This document shows, piece after piece, positions 1 to 5,939 of a DNA stretch of 5,939 nt. Position 1 is the first letter of the stretch. Each line of letters starts with the position of its first letter. Both the position numbers and the translations under genes were made by a program. The notes beneath the pieces were generated by a model that was given only the letters and a program-made list of their open reading frames with translations, did no database searches and was not told where the DNA came from. This DNA is from Thioalkalivibrio sp. (GTDB taxonomy: Bacteria > Pseudomonadota > Gammaproteobacteria > Ectothiorhodospirales > Ectothiorhodospiraceae), in assembly GCA_018224485.1 (NCBI GenBank), contig JAGTVE010000210.1:1-5939 (forward strand). Direction: 5' to 3'.

Positions 1-2
1 CC

Positions 3-1550
3 GCCAGCATTGCGGGCCTGGCACTGGGCTTTGCCGCGCAATTCGTGCTCAGCGGGCTTCTCGCTGACTGGATGGCAACTGAGCTGCCCCCGCCGGGCTG
101 GCGCCCGCTGGTCGCCGGCATGGGCGTTGGGCTGGTCACCGCCGCCGGCTTTGCGCTCCCGGCCCTGCTGCGCATCGGCCAGGTACCGCCACTGCGCGTG
201 CTGCAGCGCAACTTGGGGCTGCCGCCGGTGTCGACTTGGCTGTCCGCGTCGCTTGCGCTGATCACCTTCGGGGCGCTGCTCTACTGGCAGTCGGCCGATC
301 CCGCGCTCGCCGCGTGGGTGCTGGCCGGCACCGGCGTCGCACTGCTGGTGCTGGGAGCGCTGGGGCTGCTGCTGATCGTCCTGCTGCGCCCATTGCGCAA
401 CCGGGGGGGCATGGCGATGCGCTTCGGCCTCGCGAATCTTTCCCGGCGCGGCGGCCTGAGCGCAATCCAGATGGTGGCCTTCAGCATCGGCATCCTCGCG
501 CTCCTGCTGCTCGCGATCGTGCGCGTGGACCTGCTCTCCGCATGGGAGCAGAACATCCCGCCGGACGCCCCGAACCTGTTCTTTATCAACATCCAGCCCG
601 GACAGCAGGGAGCCTTCGCCGATCGCATCGAGGACGCGGGCCTGGAACGTCCGCCCATGGAGCCGATGATTCGCGGGAGGCTGGTGGAGATCAACGGCGA
701 GCAGATCTCGGCCGCGGATTTCGAGGACGAGCGCGCCCGGCGCCTGCTGGAGCGGGAATTCAACCTGTCGTTCGCCGAGGATCCCCCGGCGCACAACCGC
801 ATTGTCGCCGGCCGCTGGTTCGACCCGTCGCCACCGGCCGGCGAGTGGTCGCTGGAGAGCGGCGTGATGGAGCGCTTCGGGCTCAGCCTGGGTGACGAAC
901 TGACCTTCAATATCGCGGGCGCCCCGTTCAGCGGCCGCATCACCAGCATCCGCGAGGTCGATTGGGACAGCTTCAAGGTCAATTTCTTCGTGATCGGACC
1001 GCCTGCCCTGCTGGAGGACCAGCCACGGACCTATATCACCAGCATCCATCTGCCCGACTCGATGGAGGCCGAGAAGAACCGCTGGCTGCGCGAGTTTCCC
1101 GCGGTGACCGCGATCGACGTCGGCGCCCTGCTCGCCCAGGTCCGCTCCGTGATCGAACAGGCCACCCGGGCCGTCGAATACGTCTTCCTGTTCACCCTGT
1201 TCGCTGGGCTCACGGTGCTGTATGCGGCCGTGCAGGCCACGCGGGAGGTGCGCAGACGCGAGACCGCGCTGCTGCGGACCCTGGGAGCACGGCGCCAGCA
1301 GATCCGCAATGGTCTGCTCGCCGAGTTCGGCACCCTCGGCCTGTTGTCCGGGCTTCTTGCAGCGGTGATTGCGAGCGCGGTCGGCGGACTGCTCGCCTGG
1401 CAGGTCTTCGGCTTCGAGTACTCGGTCAACCCGATGACCTTCGTCTTCGGGATCGTCGGCGGAACACTGGGCATCGGTCTGGCCGGCTGGCTGGGCACCC
1501 GGCGGGTACTCGACCTCGCCCCGTTGCGAGTGCTGCGCGGCCCGGAGTGA
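3..1550 (+). CDS. YbbP-like ABC transporter permease, FtsX/MacB fold (C-terminal part, 5' truncated)
   Basis: This is the inner-membrane permease of an ABC exporter-like system. The frame is open from the left edge, so the true start and roughly the first 300 residues lie outside; 515 residues remain of a family usually near 800-850. Hydrophobic segments lie at about local residues 1-20, 35-57, 80-97, 104-127 and 147-167. A large hydrophilic, probably periplasmic domain follows (about 170-385), then three more membrane segments (about 391-412, 437-466, 476-500). This is the second half of a duplicated FtsX-type architecture. PPLRVLQRN ends the first half and PLRVLRG ends the protein, the repeated signature of tandem FtsX domains. 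RRRETALLRTLGARRQQI after the sixth segment is the typical cytoplasmic coupling loop that meets the ATPase. Homologues (E. coli YbbP, COG3127) pair with a YbbA-type ATPase, expected upstream. The substrate is unknown. relA begins 51 nt downstream on the same strand. LolC/MacB-like permeases are less likely because of the duplicated layout. Confidence 0.88.
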   Translation, partial: ASIAGLALGFAAQFVLSGLLADWMATELPPPGWRPLVAGMGVGLVTAAGFALPALLRIGQVPPLRVLQRNLGLPPVSTWLSASLALITFGALLYWQSADPALAAWVLAGTGVALLVLGALGLLLIVLLRPLRNRGGMAMRFGLANLSRRGGLSAIQMVAFSIGILALLLLAIVRVDLLSAWEQNIPPDAPNLFFINIQPGQQGAFADRIEDAGLERPPMEPMIRGRLVEINGEQISAADFEDERARRLLEREFNLSFAEDPPAHNRIVAGRWFDPSPPAGEWSLESGVMERFGLSLGDELTFNIAGAPFSGRITSIREVDWDSFKVNFFVIGPPALLEDQPRTYITSIHLPDSMEAEKNRWLREFPAVTAIDVGALLAQVRSVIEQATRAVEYVFLFTLFAGLTVLYAAVQATREVRRRETALLRTLGARRQQIRNGLLAEFGTLGLLSGLLAAVIASAVGGLLAWQVFGFEYSVNPMTFVFGIVGGTLGIGLAGWLGTRRVLDLAPLRVLRGPE

Positions 1551-1589
1551 CGGGTCGCGCCCGGCGAGGTGTTTTCCCGGGCGGCCGGA

Positions 1590-1595
1590 TATACT
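1590..1595 (+). promoter_or_regulatory. Candidate -10 box for relA, placing transcription start at or next to the ATG
   Basis: TATACT matches the sigma-70 -10 consensus at five of six positions and stands out in very GC-rich surroundings. Its last base is six bases before the relA ATG at 1602, so a usual start 6-8 bases downstream would fall on or beside the A of the ATG and give a leaderless mRNA. There is no Shine-Dalgarno-like purine run in the 12 bases before the ATG, which agrees with this. The weakness is the -35 region: the best hexamers at 15-17 spacing (such as GTGTTT at 1569-1574) are poor, and there is no TG extension. A 7-bp inverted repeat (1558-1564 with 1577-1583) overlaps the -35 region. 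Confidence 0.42.
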
Positions 1596-1601
1596 GATCC
1601 C

Positions 1602-3773
1602 ATGCGTCACTCACTGCTGACCGATCAGAAGCTGCAGGGGATGGAACGCTCGGCCCTGGTCCGGCACTTCGCGGGCACGGCCGGCCCCGACCTTCAGCTG
1701 ACCGCGGCCATCACCCACGCGCTGGACTCCGTCGAGGAATCCGGGCTGCAGACCCATCCGCTCGACGTCGCCGAGATCCTGCGCGGGCTGAACGTCGACC
1801 GACAGACCCTGATCGCCACGCTGCTGATCCCCGCGGTCTTCGCCCGTCGCCTGACCCGCGACCAGATGACCCAGCAGTTCGGCGAAGTCGTCACGCGCCT
1901 GACCGAGAACGTCAGCGAGCTCGTCCGCCGGCGGTTCGAGGCCCCGACCGGGCGCCCGGAACAGGCGGAGCGGCTGCGGCGCATGCTGCTGGCGATGGTG
2001 GACGACGTCCGCGCGGTGCTGATCAAGCTGGCCTTCCGGCTGCAGAACCTGCGCCGTGCGGCAAAGCGGGACGAGCCCGATGCGGCCCTGCTCGCCCAGG
2101 AGACCCTCGACGTGCTCGCACCGCTCGCGAACCGCCTCGGGATCGGCTCCCTGAAGTGGGAAATGGAGGATCTCTCGCTGCGCATCCTCGAGCCTGAGGC
2201 CTACCGGGCGATCGCCAACGGTCTCGACGCGAACCGGCGCGCCCGCGAGGCCTATGTCGACACCTTCACGCGCGATCTGCAGAAGGCCCTGGAGACCGAG
2301 GGAGTGCAGGCGCGGGTCTACGGACGCCCTAAACACATCTACAGCATCTGGCGCAAGATGCAGAAGAAACAGCTGGTGCTGGAGGAGCTGACGGACCTTC
2401 GCGCGACGCGGGTGATCGTCGATGATCTATCCGCCTGCTACACGGTGCTCGGGATCGTCCACAACCACTGGCCGCACCTGCCGCGCGAGTTCGACGACTA
2501 CATCGCCAACCCCAAGGATAACGGCTATCAGTCACTGCACACCGCGGTGATCGGTCCGGAGGGCAAGGTGGTCGAGGTCCAGATCCGGACCCGGACGATG
2601 CATGACTTCGCGGAACTGGGGGTGGCCGCGCACTGGCGCTACAAGGAGGGCGGGCGCGAGGACAAGGCGCTGAACCGGGCGATTGCCTCCCTGCGGCAGC
2701 TGCTGGAGTCCGGCGAGGACGACCAGAACCTGCTCGAGGAATTCCAGAGCGAGGTACTGCACCAGCGGGTCTTCGTGCTCACACCCCGCGGCGAGGTGCT
2801 CGACCTGCCGGCGGGCGCGACGCCGCTGGACTTCGCCTATGGCGTGCACACGGAGGTCGGACACCACTGCCGCGGTGCAAAGGTGGACGGCCGGATCGTG
2901 CCTCTGACCTACCGTCTGCGGTCCGGGCAGCGGGTAGAGATCCTGACCACCCGCGAAGGCGGTCCAAGCCGCGACTGGCTGAACCCGGGCCTCGGCTACC
3001 TGCAGACCACCCGGGGGCGCAACAAGGTGCGCAGCTGGTTCCGGCAGCAGAACCAGGAAGAACACCTCGCGAACGGACGCAGCCTGCTGGATCGGGAGTG
3101 CCAGCGACTCGGCGTGAGCCAGTTGGACCAGGAGGATCTGGCCACCCGGCTGGGTTACCGCCGGCCCGCTGACATGCTGATTGCGTTGGGTGCGGGAGAC
3201 CTCACCACGGCGCAGGTCGCCCAGAAGCTCCAGGTCGATGCGGCGATACCGATCCCAGCGCTGCGCCCGCGGCGCCGGCCCGTGCGCGACGGGAAGCCCG
3301 CCGGCGGCGGCGACATTCACATCCGCGGCGTCGGGGGGCTGCTGACCAGCCTTGCCAACTGCTGCAACCCCGTGCCGGGCGACCCGATCATCGGCTTCAT
3401 CACCCGCGGGAAGGGCGTCTCGGTGCATCGTCGCGACTGCGTGAACATCCTGCGGTTGCCGGAGGAAAAACATCCCCGGCTGATCCCGGTAAGCTGGGGC
3501 GAGGAGGCCCCGACCCAATCGGTGGACATGATCGTGGAGGCCCAGGACCGGCCTGGCCTGCTACGGGACATCAGCAATGTCTTCGCGAATGCGAACGTGA
3601 ACCTGCTGGCGGTTCAGACCCAAACCCACCCGGTCGACCGTTCCGTGCACATGGAACTGACTGCGGAGGTGGAAAGCCTGAGCCAGCTCAGCGGGCTGTT
3701 CGACCGTATCCAGGCCCTGCCCAACGTGTACAGCGTCCGGCGCCGTTCGACCGTGGACCGGGCCCGGCGATGA
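1602..3773 (+). CDS. relA: RelA, ribosome-linked GTP/GDP pyrophosphokinase ((p)ppGpp synthetase I)
   Basis: RelA transfers pyrophosphate from ATP to GTP or GDP when uncharged tRNA blocks the ribosome, starting the stringent response. From ATG 1602 it has 723 residues, near the 744 of E. coli RelA. The N-terminal HD hydrolase fold is degenerate: His52 (HPLDVAEIL) remains, but the catalytic His-Asp pair of active enzymes is replaced by Ile76-Pro77. The synthetase domain (about 225-350) has RPKHIYSIWRKM at 242, the EFDD acidic motif at 296-299 (the ExDD form of single-function RelA, where bifunctional Rel has RxKD) and NGYQSLHT at 307-314. A TGS domain (about 387-450) and helical linker follow. 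The zinc-finger domain has Cys587, Cys588, His609 and Cys613, and an ACT/RRM domain spans about 638-715. An upstream in-frame GTG at 1569 would add 11 residues but runs through the likely promoter, so I prefer the ATG. A separate SpoT would be needed to degrade ppGpp. Confidence 0.97.
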   Translation: MRHSLLTDQKLQGMERSALVRHFAGTAGPDLQLTAAITHALDSVEESGLQTHPLDVAEILRGLNVDRQTLIATLLIPAVFARRLTRDQMTQQFGEVVTRLTENVSELVRRRFEAPTGRPEQAERLRRMLLAMVDDVRAVLIKLAFRLQNLRRAAKRDEPDAALLAQETLDVLAPLANRLGIGSLKWEMEDLSLRILEPEAYRAIANGLDANRRAREAYVDTFTRDLQKALETEGVQARVYGRPKHIYSIWRKMQKKQLVLEELTDLRATRVIVDDLSACYTVLGIVHNHWPHLPREFDDYIANPKDNGYQSLHTAVIGPEGKVVEVQIRTRTMHDFAELGVAAHWRYKEGGREDKALNRAIASLRQLLESGEDDQNLLEEFQSEVLHQRVFVLTPRGEVLDLPAGATPLDFAYGVHTEVGHHCRGAKVDGRIVPLTYRLRSGQRVEILTTREGGPSRDWLNPGLGYLQTTRGRNKVRSWFRQQNQEEHLANGRSLLDRECQRLGVSQLDQEDLATRLGYRRPADMLIALGAGDLTTAQVAQKLQVDAAIPIPALRPRRRPVRDGKPAGGGDIHIRGVGGLLTSLANCCNPVPGDPIIGFITRGKGVSVHRRDCVNILRLPEEKHPRLIPVSWGEEAPTQSVDMIVEAQDRPGLLRDISNVFANANVNLLAVQTQTHPVDRSVHMELTAEVESLSQLSGLFDRIQALPNVYSVRRRSTVDRARR

Positions 3774-3999
3774 ATCCGCTGCTTTCGGACGACCGCGGTA
3801 GATTCCTGTCCGGAACCGCCCGCGCCGTTCAGAAACGCACGGCCCTGCCGCCTCTTCAGGCTAGGGAACTGTCTCCCTCCACCGCAGCCGGCCCACCGCT
3901 TACCGGCGGCTGGCGAACTCACGGAGTAATCGGATGGGAATCTGTGATCCGATCCGGCTGGTGGCATCTTCTCACACGCCAAGCGTCTGCTGAACGGTC
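3774..3999. other. Intergenic stretch after relA with four possible hairpins
   Basis: I see no convincing gene here. Four inverted repeats can be read directly. TTTCGGAC (3783-3790) pairs with GTCCGGAA (3808-3815): eight pairs including one G-T, 17-base loop, starting ten bases after the relA stop. AGGGA (3863-3867) pairs with TCCCT (3874-3878). CCACCGC (3893-3899) pairs with GCGG plus TGG (3906-3909, 3911-3913) around a one-base bulge. ATCGGAT (3929-3935) pairs perfectly with ATCCGAT (3947-3953) across 11 bases. None is followed by a T-run, so they are not textbook intrinsic terminators. The stretch could be the relA 3' untranslated region, a leader for the small frame at 4000, or a small RNA. 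Short hairpins also arise by chance in GC-rich DNA. I found no clear sigma-70 promoter on either strand. Confidence 0.4.
3929..3953. repeat. Perfect 7-bp inverted repeat with 11-base spacer
   Basis: ATCGGAT at 3929-3935 is the exact reverse complement of ATCCGAT at 3947-3953. The 18-base centre-to-centre spacing is a little under two helical turns, so it could serve as a dyad operator for a dimeric regulator or as an RNA hairpin. It lies 46 bases before the ATG of the small membrane-protein frame. No regulator family is recognised from the half-site, and chance occurrence cannot be excluded. Confidence 0.35.
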
Positions 4000-4113
4000 A
4001 TGCGAATCCTAAAGCTCAAGAATCTGAGGGAATGCACCCTGTGCCTGGTGACCCTCGCGGTCGTCGCCGGTGCCCCGATCCTGGTATCGATCCTCGTGCT
4101 GGTGTTGGACTGA
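4000..4113 (+). CDS. Candidate 37-residue single-pass membrane protein
   Basis: I do not recognise a family. The frame starts at ATG 4000 and ends at TGA 4111-4113; an in-frame TGA at 3991-3993 means the ATG is the first usable start. The N-terminus is short and basic (Arg2, Lys5, Lys7, Arg10). Residues 13-36 are almost wholly hydrophobic (Leu, Val, Ile, Ala) with one Pro26, enough for one membrane helix, and the protein ends in a single Asp. The charge pattern predicts an inside N-terminus. Cys12 and Cys15 form a CxxC pair at the membrane edge. About 31 of 37 codons end in G or C, matching the neighbouring genes and unlike the preceding gap. Against it: there is no good Shine-Dalgarno site (only AACGG just upstream) and no clear promoter. 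It lies 226 nt after relA and converges on frdB. A small regulatory membrane protein or a type I toxin-like peptide are both possible; neither is shown. Confidence 0.45.
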   Translation: MRILKLKNLRECTLCLVTLAVVAGAPILVSILVLVLD

Positions 4114-4121
4114 GACCAGCG

Positions 4122-4139
4122 CTGCCCCTCTCGGGGCAG
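4122..4139. terminator. Hairpin between convergent genes, possible two-way terminator
   Basis: CTGCCCC (4122-4128) pairs perfectly with GGGGCAG (4133-4139) across a TCTC loop, giving a strong seven-pair GC-rich stem. It lies eight bases after the stop of the small plus-strand frame and about 50 bases past the frdB stop on the minus strand. This is the expected place for a terminator serving both directions. On the plus strand only TTA follows the stem and there is no T-run on the minus strand, so classical Rho-independent termination would be weak. It could instead be an mRNA 3'-end stabiliser. Confidence 0.45.
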
Positions 4140-4188
4140 TTACGACGGGTAGTTGTGATCAGGGTGCGCGCTCCTGGCGGAAGGTGCG

Positions 4189-4962
4189 TCAGCCCACGGG
4201 CAGGACCGCCGCGCGCAGCATCTTCCGCCGCATGTAGGCAATCTGAGTCTGCAGATCCAGGTTCTTCGGACAGACATCCTGACAACCGAGCAGGGTCATG
4301 CAGCCGAAGACACCGTTGTCATCCCCGATCAGATCGTAGTAGTCCGCGTCGGAACGCCGATCGCGGGGATCAAGCCGCAGCCGGGCGATCTTGTTCAGTC
4401 CGACCGCGCCGACGAACTCCTCCCGCATGCGCGCGGTGCCACAGGCCGCGAGACAGCAGCCGCACTCGATGCAGCGTTCCAGCTCGTAGATCTGCTCGGC
4501 GAGCTCGGGTTCCATCCGCTCTTCGAGTCGTGCGATGTCCACCTCGCCGGAGGCATGGATCCACGCCTCGAGCCGCTCGCTCATGCCCCGCATCCACTTG
4601 CCGGTATTCACCGAGAGATCGCCGATCAGCTCGAAGAAGGGCAGCGGAGCCAGGGTGATCCGCTCGCCCAGGCTGCTGGTCAGCGTGCGGCACGCCAGGC
4701 CCGGACGGCCATTGATCAGCATTGCGCAGCTGCCGCAGATGCCGGCCCGGCACACGAAATCGAACTGCAGCGAAGGATCCTGGTGATCGCGAATGTCGTT
4801 CAGCGCGACGAACAGGGTCATGCTCGGGGCCTCTTCGACCTCGAAGTTCTGCAGGTGCGGCCGGCTCTGCGGATCCTGCGGGTTGTACCGGAGCACGCTG
4901 ATCTGGAGACGGCGGACCGCGGCGCCCTCCCCTGTGGCCACCGCTTCCCCGTTCCCGGTCAT
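4189..4962 (-). CDS. frdB: Fumarate reductase/succinate dehydrogenase iron-sulfur subunit, Wolinella FrdB type
   Basis: This subunit carries electrons between the flavin of FrdA and the quinone site of the membrane cytochrome b through three iron-sulfur clusters. The 257 residues are complete. The N-terminal ferredoxin-like domain has Cys71, Cys76, Cys79 and Cys91 (VCRAGICGSC then LACRT) for [2Fe-2S]. The C-terminal domain has CIECGCCLAAC: Cys164, Cys167 and Cys170 with Cys231 should bind [4Fe-4S], and Cys174, Cys221 and Cys227 [3Fe-4S]. Every expected ligand is present with family spacing. EEAPSM, GDLSVNTG and DYYDLIGDD with FGCMTLLGC closely match Wolinella succinogenes FrdB as I remember it, more than E. 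coli SdhB or FrdB. About 14 extra residues precede the family start. I keep ATG 4962 because it overlaps the frdA stop by four bases (ATGA) and has a good ribosome site. Physiological direction (fumarate reduction or succinate oxidation) cannot be read from this subunit. Confidence 0.95.
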   Translation of the reverse strand: MTGNGEAVATGEGAAVRRLQISVLRYNPQDPQSRPHLQNFEVEEAPSMTLFVALNDIRDHQDPSLQFDFVCRAGICGSCAMLINGRPGLACRTLTSSLGERITLAPLPFFELIGDLSVNTGKWMRGMSERLEAWIHASGEVDIARLEERMEPELAEQIYELERCIECGCCLAACGTARMREEFVGAVGLNKIARLRLDPRDRRSDADYYDLIGDDNGVFGCMTLLGCQDVCPKNLDLQTQIAYMRRKMLRAAVLPVG

Positions 4963-5939
4963 GGCAGCCTCTCCATCAGGCGTTCGTTACGGCGCCGGTA
5001 TTTCTCCGGCAACAGGCCTTCGTATTCCATCAATTCCCTCTGGCGCCGGAAGCGGTCCGCATCGCCCAGCCCGTCAACGATCTGCTCGACCTCGGCCAGC
5101 CGGCCCTCGGTCTCCGGATGATCCACGTGGTTGCGCGTGCCGTACCCGCGAAAACCCGGGGGCAGTTCCATCGCGGTTACGTCGATGTCTTCGTAGCCGA
5201 TGGATGACAGATCGTCGGCCTCGTCCGGCCAGGTCGCGAGCGTGCGCTTGAGCCAATCGCGGTCGTTGCGCTGCGGGTAATCCTCCCGGAAGTGGGCACC
5301 GCGGCTCTCGGTCCGCGACAGCGCCCCCCGCGCGACGCACAGCGCGATCTTGAGCATCTTCTGCACGCGGTAGGCGGTCACGAGTTCCGGGTTGGCACCA
5401 TGCGTCCCGGTCCGGACCGCGATGTTCCGGCTGCGCACAAGCAGTTCCCGCAGTTCGCTGACCGCGGTCTCCAGTTCCTCCCCGGTACGGAAGATGCCGA
5501 CCTTGTCCATCATCACGGCCTCCATCCGGTCGCGCAGCTCGGTGGCGCTCTCCCCTTCGCTGCGGTTGAGCAGTTCGTCCAGCCGCCGTTGCTCGCGCTC
5601 GACGAAGTCGCGCACCAGACCCGACCCGACGCCGACCTCCCCCGCCTCCGATCCGCAGAAGTCCGCGATGTACTCGGCAACGAGCATCCCCGCCACCACG
5701 GTCTCGGCCACGGAATTGCCGCCGAGGCGATTAAAGCCGTGCAGGTCCCAGCAGGCGGCCTCGCCGCAGGAGAACAGGCCCTTCAAGGCCGGGCTCTGGC
5801 CGGTGTGATCGGTCCGGATGCCACCCATCGAGTAGTGCTGCGTGGGCCGCACCGGAATCCATTCGGTTACCGGGTCGATGCCCAGGAAATACTCGCAGAT
5901 GTCCTTCACCTCGCGCAGGTTCTTCTCGATGTGCGCGCG
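4959..5939 (-). CDS. frdA: Fumarate reductase/succinate dehydrogenase flavoprotein subunit, C-terminal half (5' truncated)
   Basis: This is the FAD-bearing catalytic subunit that interconverts fumarate and succinate. The frame is open to the right edge, leaving 326 residues of a protein usually about 650 long. The FAD-attachment His and the capping-domain active-site Arg are therefore outside. Local His35 in QHYSMGG (codon 5835-5837) and Arg71 in HGFNRLGGNS (codon 5727-5729) match the dicarboxylate-binding His369 and Arg404 of Wolinella succinogenes FrdA, by remembered numbering. GEAACWDLHGFNRLGG also forms part of the FAD site. The helical domain and C-terminal tail carry RTESRGAHFREDYP, DWLKRTLATW, MELPPGFRGYG and LPEKYRRRNERL, all typical of this family. 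The gene is read leftward and overlaps frdB by four bases. Wolinella order is frdCAB, so a cytochrome b gene is expected just beyond the right edge. The GTG at 5909 is not the start, because homology continues upstream of it. Confidence 0.95.
   Translation of the reverse strand, partial: RAHIEKNLREVKDICEYFLGIDPVTEWIPVRPTQHYSMGGIRTDHTGQSPALKGLFSCGEAACWDLHGFNRLGGNSVAETVVAGMLVAEYIADFCGSEAGEVGVGSGLVRDFVEREQRRLDELLNRSEGESATELRDRMEAVMMDKVGIFRTGEELETAVSELRELLVRSRNIAVRTGTHGANPELVTAYRVQKMLKIALCVARGALSRTESRGAHFREDYPQRNDRDWLKRTLATWPDEADDLSSIGYEDIDVTAMELPPGFRGYGTRNHVDHPETEGRLAEVEQIVDGLGDADRFRRQRELMEYEGLLPEKYRRRNERLMERLP
4968..4974 (-). promoter_or_regulatory. Ribosome binding site of frdB inside the end of frdA
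   Basis: On the minus strand GGAGAGG lies five bases before the frdB ATG (4962-4960), a near-ideal Shine-Dalgarno sequence and spacing. It decides the start in favour of this ATG over later in-frame GTG codons. With the ATGA overlap it suggests translational coupling of frdB to frdA. Confidence 0.75.

Noticed and set aside
1558..1583. Inverted repeat CGCCCGG/CCGGGCG as a terminator for the permease gene.
   Set aside because: The stem has seven pairs with a 12-base loop, but GGCCGG follows rather than a T-run, and it may simply reflect GC-rich composition around the relA promoter.
1569..1601. GTG 1569 as an earlier relA start.
   Set aside because: It has no separated ribosome site, the added 11 residues are encoded by the promoter-like stretch, and the ATG at 1602 gives a normal family length.
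1611..2336. Long antisense frame opposite the relA 5' half.
   Set aside because: It mirrors the codon periodicity of a GC-rich real gene and its translation has no recognisable motif; relA on the plus strand is certain.
3860..3960. Possible known riboswitch (cobalamin, TPP or glycine) before the small frame.
   Set aside because: I looked for the conserved core boxes of these classes and found none; only generic hairpins remain.
3770..4012. An 80-codon plus-strand frame whose ATG overlaps the relA stop (ATGA).
   Set aside because: The overlap is tempting, but the translation has no domain-like pattern, is rich in Ser/Arg/Trp, and uses many A- or T-ending and rare codons (AGA, AGG, CGA, GTA) unlike the neighbouring genes. 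It also runs through the inverted repeats and overlaps the better small frame at 4000.
4032..4658. Plus-strand frame opposite frdB.
   Set aside because: The product is Arg/Pro/Ser-rich low-complexity sequence typical of an antisense shadow; frdB with all its cluster cysteines explains the DNA.

Overview
The window is GC-rich (about two thirds G+C by eye), and its codon use is uniform across the three large gene blocks. It looks like ordinary proteobacterial chromosome rather than phage, plasmid or island DNA: I see no insertion sequence, integrase, tRNA, rRNA or CRISPR array. A single-function RelA with a dead hydrolase domain points to the Gamma/Betaproteobacteria. The YbbP-like permease fits a gammaproteobacterium. 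The fumarate reductase/succinate dehydrogenase subunits resemble the Wolinella succinogenes FrdAB type, which suggests an energetically versatile, perhaps sulfur-oxidising or facultatively anaerobic lineage such as the Chromatiales/Ectothiorhodospiraceae. The lineage is inference; no taxonomic search was possible.

Layout: (1) 3-1550, plus strand, is the C-terminal two thirds of an FtsX/MacB-fold ABC permease of the YbbP type, cut by the left edge. (2) 1551-1601 is a short gap with a good -10 box so close to the next ATG that relA may be transcribed without a leader. (3) 1602-3773, plus strand, is a complete relA for the stringent-response (p)ppGpp synthetase. (4) 3774-3999 is a 226-nt gap with several possible hairpins and no convincing gene. 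(5) 4000-4113, plus strand, is a candidate 37-residue single-pass membrane protein with a CxxC pair. (6) 4114-4188 holds a hairpin between convergent genes. (7) 4189-4962 and 4959-5939, minus strand, are frdB (complete) and the C-terminal half of frdA (cut by the right edge). They overlap by 4 bases and are read frdA then frdB.

The permease and relA share a strand but not an obvious task. RelA makes the starvation alarmone. FrdA and FrdB together form the membrane-peripheral half of a quinone-linked succinate/fumarate oxidoreductase, and their cytochrome b subunit is expected beyond the right edge. The large genes are recognisable families. The least explained part is 3774-4113: the structured gap plus the tiny membrane-protein frame.
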